64,000 nt of DNA from Verrucomicrobiota bacterium (GTDB lineage: Bacteria; Verrucomicrobiota; Verrucomicrobiia; Chthoniobacterales; Terrimicrobiaceae), in the NCBI GenBank assembly GCA_026398275.1, contig JAPLTF010000014.1, positions 24,713 through 88,712 on the forward strand, given 5' to 3'. Position 1 is the first letter of the stretch; every line of letters starts with the position of its first letter. The translations under genes and the position numbers were made by a program. Below, piece after piece: positions 1-10,393 of the stretch. Below the pieces are notes generated by a model. The model had not been told where the DNA came from. It saw only the letters and a list, made by a program, of their open reading frames with translations, and ran no database searches.

Positions 1-2
1 AC

Positions 3-2084
3 AGCAACCTTCTGGCCCTGGAAAAATCCGAGCAGCTGGATCTGCTCCGGGGCGCGGAGCTTTACAGGGACATGCTCGGGCATGTGGATCACGCCATCGG
101 GAGCACGGAGCTGATCACCGGGCGGCTGCGGGCGCTCGCCCCCGGGCAGGCGTTCACCGTGGAGAACGCGCTCGACCGCACCCTGCTTGACGCGGCGGAG
201 CGCCGGTTCCCGCGTGCGGCGTCCGCTCCCGTCACGATTGTGTATGGCAGCGGAACGAAGACCCACGATGCGGATTTTGCGCTGGTCGCGAACCCGCTCG
301 CCCGCGTGATGGCAGAGCATCCATCCGTCCGGCTCCTCCTGGCGGGCCCGCTTCTTTTGCCCGCCGCCCTGGAGCCGTTCCGGGAGCGGGTCATCCGGAT
401 TCCGCTCATGGGATTTGAGGACTATCTCTCCACGCTGGCCCGCTGCGACATCAACCTCGCGCCGCTGGAGCCGGGCCTGTTCAACGATGCCAAAAGCAAC
501 ATCAAATTTCTTGAGGCATCCGTCCTGGGGCTGCCCAGCATCTGCTCGCCCCGGGAGGAGTTCAAAAATGTGATCAGGGACGGGGAGAACGGGTTTCTTG
601 CCGGAGACGACGAGGAGTGGCACCGGAAGCTGACCGCCCTGGTGGCCGATCCGGACCTGCGGGCGGGCATGGGTCGGCGGGCGCGCCAGGAAGTGCTGGC
701 CACCCATGACCCGCAGATCCGGACGCGGCAGCAGCTCCAGCCGCTTCTTGAGGTGGCATTCCCGGCCGTCGAGGCGGCCGGAACGGAGCCTGGATCACCG
801 CTCAAGGTTCTTGTGGTCAACGTCCTCTTCGCGCCGACTTCCTTCGGCGGAGCAACCTGCGTGGCCGAGCAGATGAGCCTCGAGCTTTCCCGGCTTCCGC
901 AAACCGAAGTCGCGGTCTTCACAGGCACGGTCAATCCCGAAACGGAGATGAACTCCCTGCATTGCTACGAGTGGAACGGCATCCCCGTCTTTGCGGCGAA
1001 GCTTCCCGGCGCGGGCTCCCCGCGCGATGACTACGAGAACCCGGCGATGGCTCGCCTTTTCATGGAGGTGCTCGATTGCGTCCGCCCGGATGTCGTCCAT
1101 TTTCACTCCGTCCAGATTCTGTCGGCTGAACTGGCGCGAGTCTGCCAGTGGCGGGAACTACCCTACGTGATCACGCTTCATGATGCCTGGTGGATCTGCG
1201 AAAGGCAGTTCATGGTGATGGCGGACGGACACTATTGCGGCCAGCGTGGGGTGGATCCGCTGAAGTGTGTCGGCTGCACTGCGGACACGGGGATTACGAC
1301 GCGGCGCTTCAACTATCTTTGGGACATCCTCGCGAAAGCTCACCACCTTTTGACTCCGGGCGCATTTTTTCGGGAATTGTATATCCGGACCGGCGTGGAT
1401 GCGGACCATATCAGCGTCAATAAGAACGGGGTGCTGCAGCCGGCAGGCCGCCCGCGCCAGGCCCGGGATGAGGCGGCCGGACGCTGCGTGACATTTGCAT
1501 TTGTGGGAGGCCGCGCCACTCACAAGGGATACTTCTGGCTCCTCGAGATTTTCCGGGAGATCAGGGAAAGCAATTTCCGGCTGAAGATCGTCGATCTGGA
1601 CAGGAAGTTCGGCGGGCGGTCCGTTTTTGCCAGGGAATGGTCCGTAGCCGGGGAGGTGGTGATCGCGGAACCCTACACCCAGGACACCCTGGAAGACTTC
1701 TATTCCGACGTGGATGTCCTGCTCTTCCCTTCGCTGTGGAAGGAGAGCTTCGGGCTGACGGTCCGCGAAGCCCTGCTGCGGGACATCTGGGTCATCTCGA
1801 CGGACTGCGGGGGGCCGGCGGAGGATCTGCGCGACGGCGTGAATGCAAACATTGTTCCGATGGGCGACAGGGGCGCTTTCCGGGACGCGGTGGTCGCGAT
1901 TCTGCGGCAGCCAGAATGGCTCAGCGCTTATAGAAATCCGCACAAGTCGGAAGTTCGTTTGTTTCCGGAGCAGGCTCTCGAGACCAGGGAGTTTTTGGCC
2001 AGGGCGGCTCAAAGGCAAATGCCATCGGAAAAAGAGGAGCAAATTTCTCATATCGAACATCCGCAGGAATCCAATGATGAATAA
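3..2084 (+). CDS. Glycosyltransferase with two GT4-like modules (5' end lies outside the window)
   Basis: Frame is open from nt 3 through the listed ATG at 72. Motifs 'CDINLAPLEPGLFNDAKSNIKFLEASVLGLPSICS' and 'SLWKESFGLTVREALL' are typical of GT4 C-terminal domains, one in each half. Confidence 0.8.
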   Translation, partial: SNLLALEKSEQLDLLRGAELYRDMLGHVDHAIGSTELITGRLRALAPGQAFTVENALDRTLLDAAERRFPRAASAPVTIVYGSGTKTHDADFALVANPLARVMAEHPSVRLLLAGPLLLPAALEPFRERVIRIPLMGFEDYLSTLARCDINLAPLEPGLFNDAKSNIKFLEASVLGLPSICSPREEFKNVIRDGENGFLAGDDEEWHRKLTALVADPDLRAGMGRRARQEVLATHDPQIRTRQQLQPLLEVAFPAVEAAGTEPGSPLKVLVVNVLFAPTSFGGATCVAEQMSLELSRLPQTEVAVFTGTVNPETEMNSLHCYEWNGIPVFAAKLPGAGSPRDDYENPAMARLFMEVLDCVRPDVVHFHSVQILSAELARVCQWRELPYVITLHDAWWICERQFMVMADGHYCGQRGVDPLKCVGCTADTGITTRRFNYLWDILAKAHHLLTPGAFFRELYIRTGVDADHISVNKNGVLQPAGRPRQARDEAAGRCVTFAFVGGRATHKGYFWLLEIFREIRESNFRLKIVDLDRKFGGRSVFAREWSVAGEVVIAEPYTQDTLEDFYSDVDVLLFPSLWKESFGLTVREALLRDIWVISTDCGGPAEDLRDGVNANIVPMGDRGAFRDAVVAILRQPEWLSAYRNPHKSEVRLFPEQALETREFLARAAQRQMPSEKEEQISHIEHPQESNDE

Positions 2085-3381
2085 CCTTTCCGCCCGGCCA
2101 TGGCATGTGTCGCTCCCGGCTCTCAGAAACTTTTGTTGCAGCTCCCGTGCGCTCTGGCTTCATGGATTTCTGATCATCTCGTTGACGGTGGCGCGCCAAC
2201 CCAAGGCGCTTTTTTCCGCACAGTTCTGGGCGGAGGACGGCACGTATTGGTATCGGGAAGCCTATGAGTCCGGATGGGCTTGCATTTTCGAGCCTCACAC
2301 TGGGTATCTCCAGTCGGCCTCCCGTTTAACGGCATTGCTCGCGGTTCAGTTTCCGCTTCTCTGGGGGCCTGTCCTCTTCGCACTTGTAGCCTTGATCATC
2401 CAAGTCCTGCCGCCGATCTTTTTGCTTTCATCACGGTTTGATGCAGTTTTGCCATCCCGCACCGCGCGTCTGGTTCTGGCCTATTTTTATGTCGCTCTAC
2501 CCAATTCCTGGGAGATCCACGTCAACCTCACCAATGCCCAATGGCACCTGGGGCTTCTAGGATTTCTGATCGTCGTTTCCCAGCGTCCCTCAGGCTGGGC
2601 GGAATGGGCGTTTGATCTCTTCTTTCTCACGCTCGCCGGTTTGTCCGGGCCATTTGTCATTATTTTGGCCCCACTTGCGTGGCTGCACTGTTTTCAGAAG
2701 CACAGCCGCCATGGGGTGGTTCGCGCACTGTTACTCAGCGCACTGGCTGTCGCCCAGATTCTGTTCCTTGTGTTTGCCACGCGCCCGGCTTACTCGCTTG
2801 GCGCGAGCGGCTTTCTCTTCACCCAGATCATTTCAAATCAGATCGTGCTGGGTGCTGGAATAGGAGAAAACTTCACGCGCCAGTTGATCGCCAGGCCGAT
2901 CTGGAGCCTGCCATGGATGCCGCTGTTTATGGCGCTGGCGGCAGGCTTGCTTGTCGTCGGAGCCTTGGTTCATGGGCCCCAGATTTATCGTCTGTTTGTT
3001 TTGTTTGCCTCTCTGCAACTTGCAGCGGCGCTGGTTTCTCCTCAAATATCGATGACCGAGCCTCAATGGCTATCGATGACCCTGCCTGGTTGCGGCGGGC
3101 GCTATTTCTTTCTGCCCATGCTCGCCTGGTTTGCTTCTCTGGTTGTCCTGGCTTCGATGCGCTGGCGGATAGCGCGGATCATCGCAATAGTCCTCATGGC
3201 TCTTAGCGTGATTGGAATCTTTGGCGATTGGAATCAGCATGTATCCCGGCAAGCCGGCTTTGAGGCGGCAGCGAGGGCTTTTGACAGGGCCGACGCCGGA
3301 GCCCAGATGACATTTCCGATCAATCCAGACGGCTGGTCGATGACATTGACCAAGCATCCGCCGGGCGAACGTGCCCGATGA
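2074..3381 (+). CDS. Multi-pass membrane protein of the glycan locus, unknown function
   Basis: Start MMNNLSARPWH at 2074 overlaps the upstream stop. Many hydrophobic segments. Confidence 0.7.
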   Translation: MMNNLSARPWHVSLPALRNFCCSSRALWLHGFLIISLTVARQPKALFSAQFWAEDGTYWYREAYESGWACIFEPHTGYLQSASRLTALLAVQFPLLWGPVLFALVALIIQVLPPIFLLSSRFDAVLPSRTARLVLAYFYVALPNSWEIHVNLTNAQWHLGLLGFLIVVSQRPSGWAEWAFDLFFLTLAGLSGPFVIILAPLAWLHCFQKHSRHGVVRALLLSALAVAQILFLVFATRPAYSLGASGFLFTQIISNQIVLGAGIGENFTRQLIARPIWSLPWMPLFMALAAGLLVVGALVHGPQIYRLFVLFASLQLAAALVSPQISMTEPQWLSMTLPGCGGRYFFLPMLAWFASLVVLASMRWRIARIIAIVLMALSVIGIFGDWNQHVSRQAGFEAAARAFDRADAGAQMTFPINPDGWSMTLTKHPPGERAR

Positions 3382-3509
3382 CCCCGCCTTTTCCCGGCTT
3401 GTGCAGGAATCGTTTTCCTTTCAGGAATCGCCGGCATTCACTACGGTGACATCGAAAAATCCGACACCCCGAATGCCACCACCAACGAAGATTCTTTCCC
3501 GGACTGACG

Positions 3510-6500
3510 ATGGACGGTGATCTCCCAAGCAGCGGCTTTCCATTTCCCCTGATCTCCGGGGCGACTTTTTGGCGGCCCAACTGGGTCAGGATGTCTGCAT
3601 GGACCGAGCATGTCCCCTTTGCCTTCTGGGTGACCGAGGCCCTGCGGCCGGGTGTGTTCGTCGAGCTCGGCACCCACGCCGGAACATCCTACTGCGCGTT
3701 CTGCCAGGCGGTGGACACGCTGAACTCGGAAAGCAGATGCTTCGCCATCGACACCTGGGAGGGGGACGCCCATGCGGGCTTCTACGGGGAAGAGGTGTTT
3801 GACGCGCTCTCGCGTCACAACGAAATCAACTACCTGCATTTTTCCACCCTGGTCCGCGCGAAATTCGACGATGCGGTCTCCCGTTTTGCGGATGCTTCCA
3901 TCGATCTCCTGCACATCGACGGGTATCATGGCTATGATGTTGCGCGGCACGATTGGGAGACGTGGGCACCGAAGCTCTCGTCCCGGGCGGTTGTTCTGTT
4001 TCACGATACGAACGCCCGCAATGACGGTTTCGGAATCCACCGCCTGTGGTCGGAGTTGACCCCGGACCATCCTCACTTCGAGTTTTACCACGGCAGCGGC
4101 CTTGGGGTGCTTGGAGTCGGGCCGGATGTGCCGGAGAGCGTCCTCGCCCTCTTCAGAGCCTCGGGCGATGCCGCACAGAGCACTTTGATCCGGGGGGTTT
4201 ATGCCCGCCTTGGAGGTGAGATCAGACGGGGGTGGATGGACGGCAATCACATTCGGGAAATGGACACCCTGTTCGCAGAGCAGGCGGGGCATATCGACCG
4301 GCAGAAGGAATTGATCGATGTGCTGACCATCGACCTCCGGGCCAGGGAGAGCCGCGTGGCGGCGCTGGAAAAATCCCTGTCGCGGGAGCGCTCGGAGTTT
4401 TTTATCCTGCGTTCGCAGCTGGATCAGCGAACCGCCCGATTGTCCGGCCAATCCGATGCCCTGCGCGCCCAGCTGTCCGCGGAATCCGGCGCATTGCGCA
4501 CGCAGTTGGAAAATCTGAGCGCGCTCCAGTCGATGCCGCACGGGCGATGGGAGCATTTTCTCAAGAAATGGGGAACGAGCCTTCGGAAGCGCCGGCAGGA
4601 GGTTCGGGATTCGATGTTCAGAGCCATGGTTGCCGCGGGGTTAACCAGACGCCACAGGAAATTTCAACGCCAGCGGAAACTCATCAAACAATCGGGGTTG
4701 TTCGACAAGGGATTTTACAGGCACGAATACAAGCCGCTGCTCTCACGGGCGGCCGATCCGGTGCTGCACTACCTGCGTTGCGGGGCGGCGATGAACTGCA
4801 ATCCGAGCCCGGAGTTTGACACGCAATGGTATCTGGGCAGGCATCCCGAAGTGGGCGCAGCCATGCAGAATCCGCTCGTCCACTTCATCGAGCACGGGGC
4901 CGATGAGGGGATGGAGGACGAAGGAAATCCCAAGGATCCCTGGGCGCTGGCCGGGAACAAAATCCGCGTGGCATTTTTGACGGGCGAGCCGGATACTCCG
5001 GGCTCGGTCTACCGCGTGGAAATGCCTGCGGAGGCCCTCAATTCCAGGGATTACCATGTCCTGATCGTCCGGGGCGACCAGGTCGGCGCGCATCGCGACG
5101 CGCTCAGCTGCGCGCAGGTTTTGGTGATCTGGCGAATGCCTTGGAGCGGGGAGCTGGAAGAGCTGCTGCGCCGGAGCCGGGATGCCGGACAGAAGATCAT
5201 CTTCGATGCCGACGACTACCTCTTCGAGCCGGAGATCGCCAAGGTGCGGATCATCGACGGCATTCGAACCCAGGGCCTTGCCGAGGACGCGGTCGCTGAC
5301 CTGTTTGGCGGGTTTCAAAAGACCCTGCAGGCGGCCGATTTTTGCACGGCCCCCACCGGGACTCTCGCCGCCCGGATGCAGGCGTTCCGCAAGCCCGCCC
5401 ACGTGATTCCCAACGGCTTCGACCGGAAAACCTACAAGACAAGCCGGCTGGCGCTCGCCGAATGCAGATCGCGACAAAGCGACGGAAAAATCCGGATCGG
5501 ATACGCCGGCGGCACGAGGACCCACCAAAAGGATTTCCTGCGGGCCTCGGCGGCGGTCGCACGGATTCTTCGCAAGCACCCGAACTCGCTGCTCGTCCTG
5601 TTCTTTCAAAATTCCCAGCCCGCAGTGCGACGCTGTTTGGAGATTGCGGAATACCCGGAGTTTGCGGGGCTGGAGTCCCGGATCGAATGGCGGCAAAGCG
5701 TTCCGTTCCGTCAGTTGCCGGAGGAACTCGCCCGCTTCGACATCAACCTCGCACCGTTGGAAACCGGGAATATTTACTGCGAGGCGAAGAGCGAGCTGAA
5801 GTATTTCGAGGCGGCGCTGGTCGAGGTGCCCACGATCGCCTCCCCGACGCTGCCCTATGAGGAGGCCATCCGGCACGGGGAGACGGGATTTCTTGCGCGA
5901 ACCGAAGATGACTGGTTCGAGTGTCTCGACGTGCTCGTCACCCGGAACGATGTCCGCGAGCGGGTGGGAAAAAATGCCTTCCTGGATATCTTGTGGAAAT
6001 TCGGGCCGGAACGCCGGGCCAGGCAGATGGGTGGCCTCATCCGGCAGCTTTTGGGGGGGGAACCGGCCGCCGCCGGATTCTTCGGGGCGGAGATTTCCCG
6101 CTCCCGTTCCGCGAGGCCTTCGCTTCCCGTGATTCCCGGGCTTGAGGTGATATTTGCGGACGGGGACCGGTCGGCGTCCGAAGCGGACATCATTGTTCCG
6201 CTCTTCAATTACGAGCAATACATTGAGGAGACGCTCGATTCGATCGGGGCGCAGTCCCTGGAGGCCAAAGGCCTGATCGTGATTGACGACTGCTCCCCGG
6301 ACAGCTCGCGCGCGCTGGCTCAGCAATGGATCGGGCGGAACAGGCACGCCTTCCGGCATGTCGCCCTGCTCAAAACCAAGGCCAACGCCGGACTGGCGCT
6401 GGCGCGGAACGCCGGGTTTTCATTTTCCGATGCACCTTTTGTGATGCCGGTGGATTCGGACAACCTCCTCCAACCCGACTGCCTCTCAAGATGTCTGGAG

Positions 6501-6890
6501 GCGCTGGCCCACAGCGAGGCGGCGGCGGCCTACCCGTCCATTCACGAATTCGGGGAGCACGAGGGCGTGCGAAGCTGCGGGGAATGGCATCCCAGCCGGT
6601 TTGTCGCAGGCAACTTTATCGACGCCATGGCTTTGATCAGGCGCTCCGCCTGGGCCGCCGTGGGAGGGTATGAGCCGATGCTCGGCTGGGAAGATTACGA
6701 CCTCTGGGCGAAATTCGTTGAGAATGAGTTTTGGGGGATCTGGGTGAGAGATGCGAGCGCGCTCTACCGAACCCATGGCGAATCCATGTCCCGCACAATG
6801 ACCGATCCGGAGCTTAAGGAAAAGCTTGTCGCGGCCATGCGGTCGAAACATCCGTGGATTCAGAATCCGTTCGGATCAAGCGTCTGTTGA
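3510..6890 (+). CDS. Multidomain protein: class I SAM methyltransferase, coiled coil, GT4-like and GT2 glycosyltransferase modules
   Basis: N-terminal 'FVELGTHAGTSYCAFCQAV...IDLLHIDGYHGYDVARHDWETW'; central 'FDINLAPLETGNIYCEAKSELKYFEA'; C-terminal GT2 'ADIIVPLFNYEQYIEETLDSIGAQSL...IDDCSPDSS...PVDSDN'. Confidence 0.85.
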   Translation: MDGDLPSSGFPFPLISGATFWRPNWVRMSAWTEHVPFAFWVTEALRPGVFVELGTHAGTSYCAFCQAVDTLNSESRCFAIDTWEGDAHAGFYGEEVFDALSRHNEINYLHFSTLVRAKFDDAVSRFADASIDLLHIDGYHGYDVARHDWETWAPKLSSRAVVLFHDTNARNDGFGIHRLWSELTPDHPHFEFYHGSGLGVLGVGPDVPESVLALFRASGDAAQSTLIRGVYARLGGEIRRGWMDGNHIREMDTLFAEQAGHIDRQKELIDVLTIDLRARESRVAALEKSLSRERSEFFILRSQLDQRTARLSGQSDALRAQLSAESGALRTQLENLSALQSMPHGRWEHFLKKWGTSLRKRRQEVRDSMFRAMVAAGLTRRHRKFQRQRKLIKQSGLFDKGFYRHEYKPLLSRAADPVLHYLRCGAAMNCNPSPEFDTQWYLGRHPEVGAAMQNPLVHFIEHGADEGMEDEGNPKDPWALAGNKIRVAFLTGEPDTPGSVYRVEMPAEALNSRDYHVLIVRGDQVGAHRDALSCAQVLVIWRMPWSGELEELLRRSRDAGQKIIFDADDYLFEPEIAKVRIIDGIRTQGLAEDAVADLFGGFQKTLQAADFCTAPTGTLAARMQAFRKPAHVIPNGFDRKTYKTSRLALAECRSRQSDGKIRIGYAGGTRTHQKDFLRASAAVARILRKHPNSLLVLFFQNSQPAVRRCLEIAEYPEFAGLESRIEWRQSVPFRQLPEELARFDINLAPLETGNIYCEAKSELKYFEAALVEVPTIASPTLPYEEAIRHGETGFLARTEDDWFECLDVLVTRNDVRERVGKNAFLDILWKFGPERRARQMGGLIRQLLGGEPAAAGFFGAEISRSRSARPSLPVIPGLEVIFADGDRSASEADIIVPLFNYEQYIEETLDSIGAQSLEAKGLIVIDDCSPDSSRALAQQWIGRNRHAFRHVALLKTKANAGLALARNAGFSFSDAPFVMPVDSDNLLQPDCLSRCLEALAHSEAAAAYPSIHEFGEHEGVRSCGEWHPSRFVAGNFIDAMALIRRSAWAAVGGYEPMLGWEDYDLWAKFVENEFWGIWVRDASALYRTHGESMSRTMTDPELKEKLVAAMRSKHPWIQNPFGSSVC

Positions 6891-6907
6891 GGGGGCCCGA
6901 CCATCGG

Positions 6908-8353
6908 ATGAGCAATCACGACATCAACCCCGGGCCCGGGCGGAAAATCCCCTCTTGGATTTTCAGCGTGCCGCCGCTGTTTGTCTTCCTGCTCTGGTGG
7001 GCGGCTCTGTTCCCGGGAATGATGAACGCCGATTCCATTTACATGTGGGGGGAGGTCGTGTCGGGTTCCTTCGATGAAATGCACACGGCGTTCGTCCCCA
7101 TTCTCTATTCGGTCCTGGCGAAAGTCTGGGGAACCCCGGCGGTGGTCGGCCTGGCTCAAATCCTGTTCCTCGTCCTCGTTCTCAACTATCTCTTCCGGGT
7201 GTTGAAATCGATGGGGGCACCGGACGGGGCGCTCGCTCTGATCTCCCTCTATTTTTGTGTTTCGCCGATGATCGGCGCGACCCTTGTGACATTGGAAAAG
7301 GACATCCCGTTCGGCGTTCTGATGCTTCTGCTTTCCGCGTATGGGATCCGCATCGTCGAATCCGGCGGCAGGTGGCTCGGATCCACCCGGAACCTGGCGT
7401 GCCTGTCTGCTTCGCTGGCTCTCCTGTCACTCTGCCGGCACGAGGGAATTATTCCGGCCGTGGCATTTGTCATCGCCCTGCTGGTGTTTTACTTCCCGGA
7501 ATGGAGGCGCATCACGGCCGTCCTGGCGTCTGGCGCGCTGTGCGCGCTCATCGTCCGCGGCCCCATCTATGAGTGCTATCATGTGAACCGGGATATTTAT
7601 CGCCAGGTTGCCATCAAGGAGTGGTGTGATCTGGCGGTAGCTCGCGCCAATGGCGGCACGTTTTCCGACGCTGAAAGGGCCGTTTTCAGCAGCATGATGC
7701 CGGAAGAGGCCAATAAGCCGGCATTCGATAACTACAGGCCTTTTGCCAGCATGATGTCGGCCAAAGTAAATCTTCCAGAGCTGTATGAGGGACATCGGGA
7801 AATTCATTCCATTTGGAGGCGGTCCTTGAGAAACAACTGGCCGGTCCTGTTGGGGAATCTCCCGAAGTCCGGGTCGCTTGTCTGGCAGATCTTTGAACCG
7901 CCGGGCTGCTGGACCTACACCGTGCACCTGGTCCCCGTGCCGCAGGGCATCGATGACAGCAGCCTGGGGCTCCATCTGGCCCACCCTCTTCCGCTGGTCG
8001 AAGGAATCCTCAGGCGGCTCCTGGAAATCACCGACGCACGGTTTTGGAAGTCCGTGCTCTACCGGCCGGCGCTGTATTTATACGCGTCTGTTTTTTCCGT
8101 TTTGACCGCCTGCATTCTTGAGAGAAAGCCCGCGCTATCATTGCTGGTGCTTCCCCTGCTGGCGCATGCCATGTTCCTGTTCCTATACATCTCCGACCAG
8201 CATTCCCGGTATCTGTTTTATGCATTTCTCATGGCCCCGGGCCTGGTGGCTTATTCCCTGATAAAAGTCCGGTCCCCCGGTGCCGGGACTCCGGCGCTCA
8301 CGGGTGCCGGGCGCTTTTGTCGATCCGCTTCCGGATGGAACGGATCAAGTTGA
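6908..8353 (+). CDS. Multi-pass membrane protein (glycosyltransferase-like/DUF6020-like), function unknown
   Basis: Long hydrophobic ORF. ATG at 6908 just after the upstream stop. Confidence 0.6.
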   Translation: MSNHDINPGPGRKIPSWIFSVPPLFVFLLWWAALFPGMMNADSIYMWGEVVSGSFDEMHTAFVPILYSVLAKVWGTPAVVGLAQILFLVLVLNYLFRVLKSMGAPDGALALISLYFCVSPMIGATLVTLEKDIPFGVLMLLLSAYGIRIVESGGRWLGSTRNLACLSASLALLSLCRHEGIIPAVAFVIALLVFYFPEWRRITAVLASGALCALIVRGPIYECYHVNRDIYRQVAIKEWCDLAVARANGGTFSDAERAVFSSMMPEEANKPAFDNYRPFASMMSAKVNLPELYEGHREIHSIWRRSLRNNWPVLLGNLPKSGSLVWQIFEPPGCWTYTVHLVPVPQGIDDSSLGLHLAHPLPLVEGILRRLLEITDARFWKSVLYRPALYLYASVFSVLTACILERKPALSLLVLPLLAHAMFLFLYISDQHSRYLFYAFLMAPGLVAYSLIKVRSPGAGTPALTGAGRFCRSASGWNGSS

Positions 8354-9236
8354 AAACCGGCACGGCCGGCTTGTAGAGCATGAGCTGCAGCAAGTAGCGC
8401 CAGCGCTTCATCGACTGCATGGCGAGGTCATGTGCCTCCAGCGCGCCGGGGGATGTTCCGGCGTTTTTTTTCATCCCTCTTAAAAATAGAAACAGGGCGC
8501 GGTCTCTCCGCCACCACGATCCCCCCACCGGTATGAGCGCGCACGTCGTCTGGATGTAGCGGCCGACCGGCGAAGAGCGGTATTTCCGACAGACCGCCTG
8601 GTAGCTCTCCAGAAACGAGGCGTCATATTTTCCGGTGCTCTTGTGAAGAAGGTGGAAATCAACCACCCAGGCGGTCAATCCGCGGGATTGTGCGGCCTGG
8701 CAAAGCTCGGTTCCATAGAAGTGAAAGCCATGGAGACCGGGGGAGAGGCGCAGGCTCGCGGACCGCTTGATCAGAATAAAGTTCTCATCGAGGGACTGGA
8801 CCCGTGCCGGAAATTTCCCCGATTTTCGCTCGTCCCCGCCGGCATGCGTGATCCTTACCGCAAAGTGGCCGGGCCTGATCCCTCCGGCGTTTCCCAGCAA
8901 CCCCCAGTCCGCGTCCCGCGCGTCCATTTCCCGAATGATGCGTTCGAGTTTGTCGATCCGATCGAAGTTGAGCAGGACATCCTGGTGGCAAAAAATGAGG
9001 TATTCACCACGGGCCGAATCGAGAAACGCATTGCAGCCCGCAAAGGCGTCGAGCTGGTTGGATCTGCTGTTGTCGCAGTAGAGATATTCGCAGAGGCCGG
9101 GGCGAAATCCCGCCCGGAGAAAGGATTCGACCATTTCCCCATATTCCGACGGATTGGAGACGAGCGTGCAGATCGAATACCGGCAGCCTGCTGCGGCAGC
9201 ATCGCCGACGGGCCTGGCAATAGCGGGAAAGCTCAT
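8298..9236 (-). CDS. GT2-like glycosyltransferase
   Basis: 'YSICTLVSNPSEYGEMVESFLRAGF...NAFLDSARGEYLIFCHQDVLL' resembles a GT2 acceptor/nucleotide-binding fold. 3' end overlaps the convergent gene. Confidence 0.7.
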   Translation of the reverse strand: MSFPAIARPVGDAAAAGCRYSICTLVSNPSEYGEMVESFLRAGFRPGLCEYLYCDNSRSNQLDAFAGCNAFLDSARGEYLIFCHQDVLLNFDRIDKLERIIREMDARDADWGLLGNAGGIRPGHFAVRITHAGGDERKSGKFPARVQSLDENFILIKRSASLRLSPGLHGFHFYGTELCQAAQSRGLTAWVVDFHLLHKSTGKYDASFLESYQAVCRKYRSSPVGRYIQTTCALIPVGGSWWRRDRALFLFLRGMKKNAGTSPGALEAHDLAMQSMKRWRYLLQLMLYKPAVPVFNLIRSIRKRIDKSARHP

Positions 9237-10393
9237 GGTCCTGCGTCCGGTGACACCGCCCTGTTCTTGCGGGAAACGACTTCCTGATAAAGTGCGAGGA
9301 ACCTGCCGGTTTGGTGGTTCAAGGAATGCTGCCCGGCCAGCCTGCGCGCGGACGCTCCCATCTTCGAGCGCAGGGCCGGATCGAGCAGCACCCGCATCTT
9401 TTCGGCGAGCGCCGCAACGTCGGCGGGATCGGCGAGAAGGAACCCCTCCTCCCCGTCAGTCATCAGCTCCGAGACACCGTTGAAGCGCGTTGTGATGAGC
9501 GGAAGCCCGCAGGCCAGCGCCTCAATGGCCACAAGGCTGCAGGGATCATACCACGTGGGATGCACGCAGACATCGGCCGCCGCGTAGCAGGGGCGGATAT
9601 CGCCGAGAGCTTCCAGGAATGTGACGCGGTCCGAAATGCCCAGCTTCCGCGCCAGCTCCACAAATGGCCCGGGCCGCTTTCCGCCCGCAATCACAAGGCG
9701 GGCCGGGGCACCCCCGGCGGCCAGCACGGCAAGCGCCCGGATCGCCGACTCCGCGTTCTTGAGCCGGAGGTTGTGCGCGACAAGGAGGAAGACCGTTTCG
9801 TCGCCGGAGGCACCGGTCATCCTGCGCGAGGCCTCCCGAATTGCGGCGCAATGCTGCGGCGAAAACCGCTCCTCATCCACGCCGTTGTGGATCAGGCGCA
9901 GGCGCTCCCGCGGGATGCCGTGCAGCGCGTGAAAATGCTCCAGCACCATCTGCGACACCGCCACCACGAGGGCCGCCGGATCGGCGAGCTCGCGCCGCTC
10001 GATCTCCGCCTGCTCGCGATACCGCCGCTCGCGCCAGAACCGGATCTGCCTCCAGCGCGGGATCCGCATGAGATTGTGTTCCCGGAACGCCCTGGTCGAG
10101 CCGCCGTGCGGGTGATAAAGATCGGCATACCAACCGCATCCCATGTCATGGATCACATCGAGCCGCAGGGAGCGCAATACCTGCTCAAACCTTGCGGCCC
10201 GCAGCACGGGAGACGTGACATATTCCACCGGATGCAATACCGGCACCCTTCCGGTGGCCGACGAGGCAAAATCGCACGCGATGACATGCACCTCGTGGCC
10301 AAGCTCCTCCAGTCGCTCCGCAAACTGCCATGTCCAGTTCTCCAGCCCGCCCCTCTGCGGATCAAAATGCTCCAGCACCAGGCCGATTTTCAT
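9233..10393 (-). CDS. Glycosyltransferase family 4
   Basis: 'MKIGLVLEHFDPQRGGLENWTWQFAERLEELGHEVHV...VHPTWYDPCSLVAIEALACGLPLITTRFNGVSELM', canonical GT4. Confidence 0.9.
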   Translation of the reverse strand: MKIGLVLEHFDPQRGGLENWTWQFAERLEELGHEVHVIACDFASSATGRVPVLHPVEYVTSPVLRAARFEQVLRSLRLDVIHDMGCGWYADLYHPHGGSTRAFREHNLMRIPRWRQIRFWRERRYREQAEIERRELADPAALVVAVSQMVLEHFHALHGIPRERLRLIHNGVDEERFSPQHCAAIREASRRMTGASGDETVFLLVAHNLRLKNAESAIRALAVLAAGGAPARLVIAGGKRPGPFVELARKLGISDRVTFLEALGDIRPCYAAADVCVHPTWYDPCSLVAIEALACGLPLITTRFNGVSELMTDGEEGFLLADPADVAALAEKMRVLLDPALRSKMGASARRLAGQHSLNHQTGRFLALYQEVVSRKNRAVSPDAGP

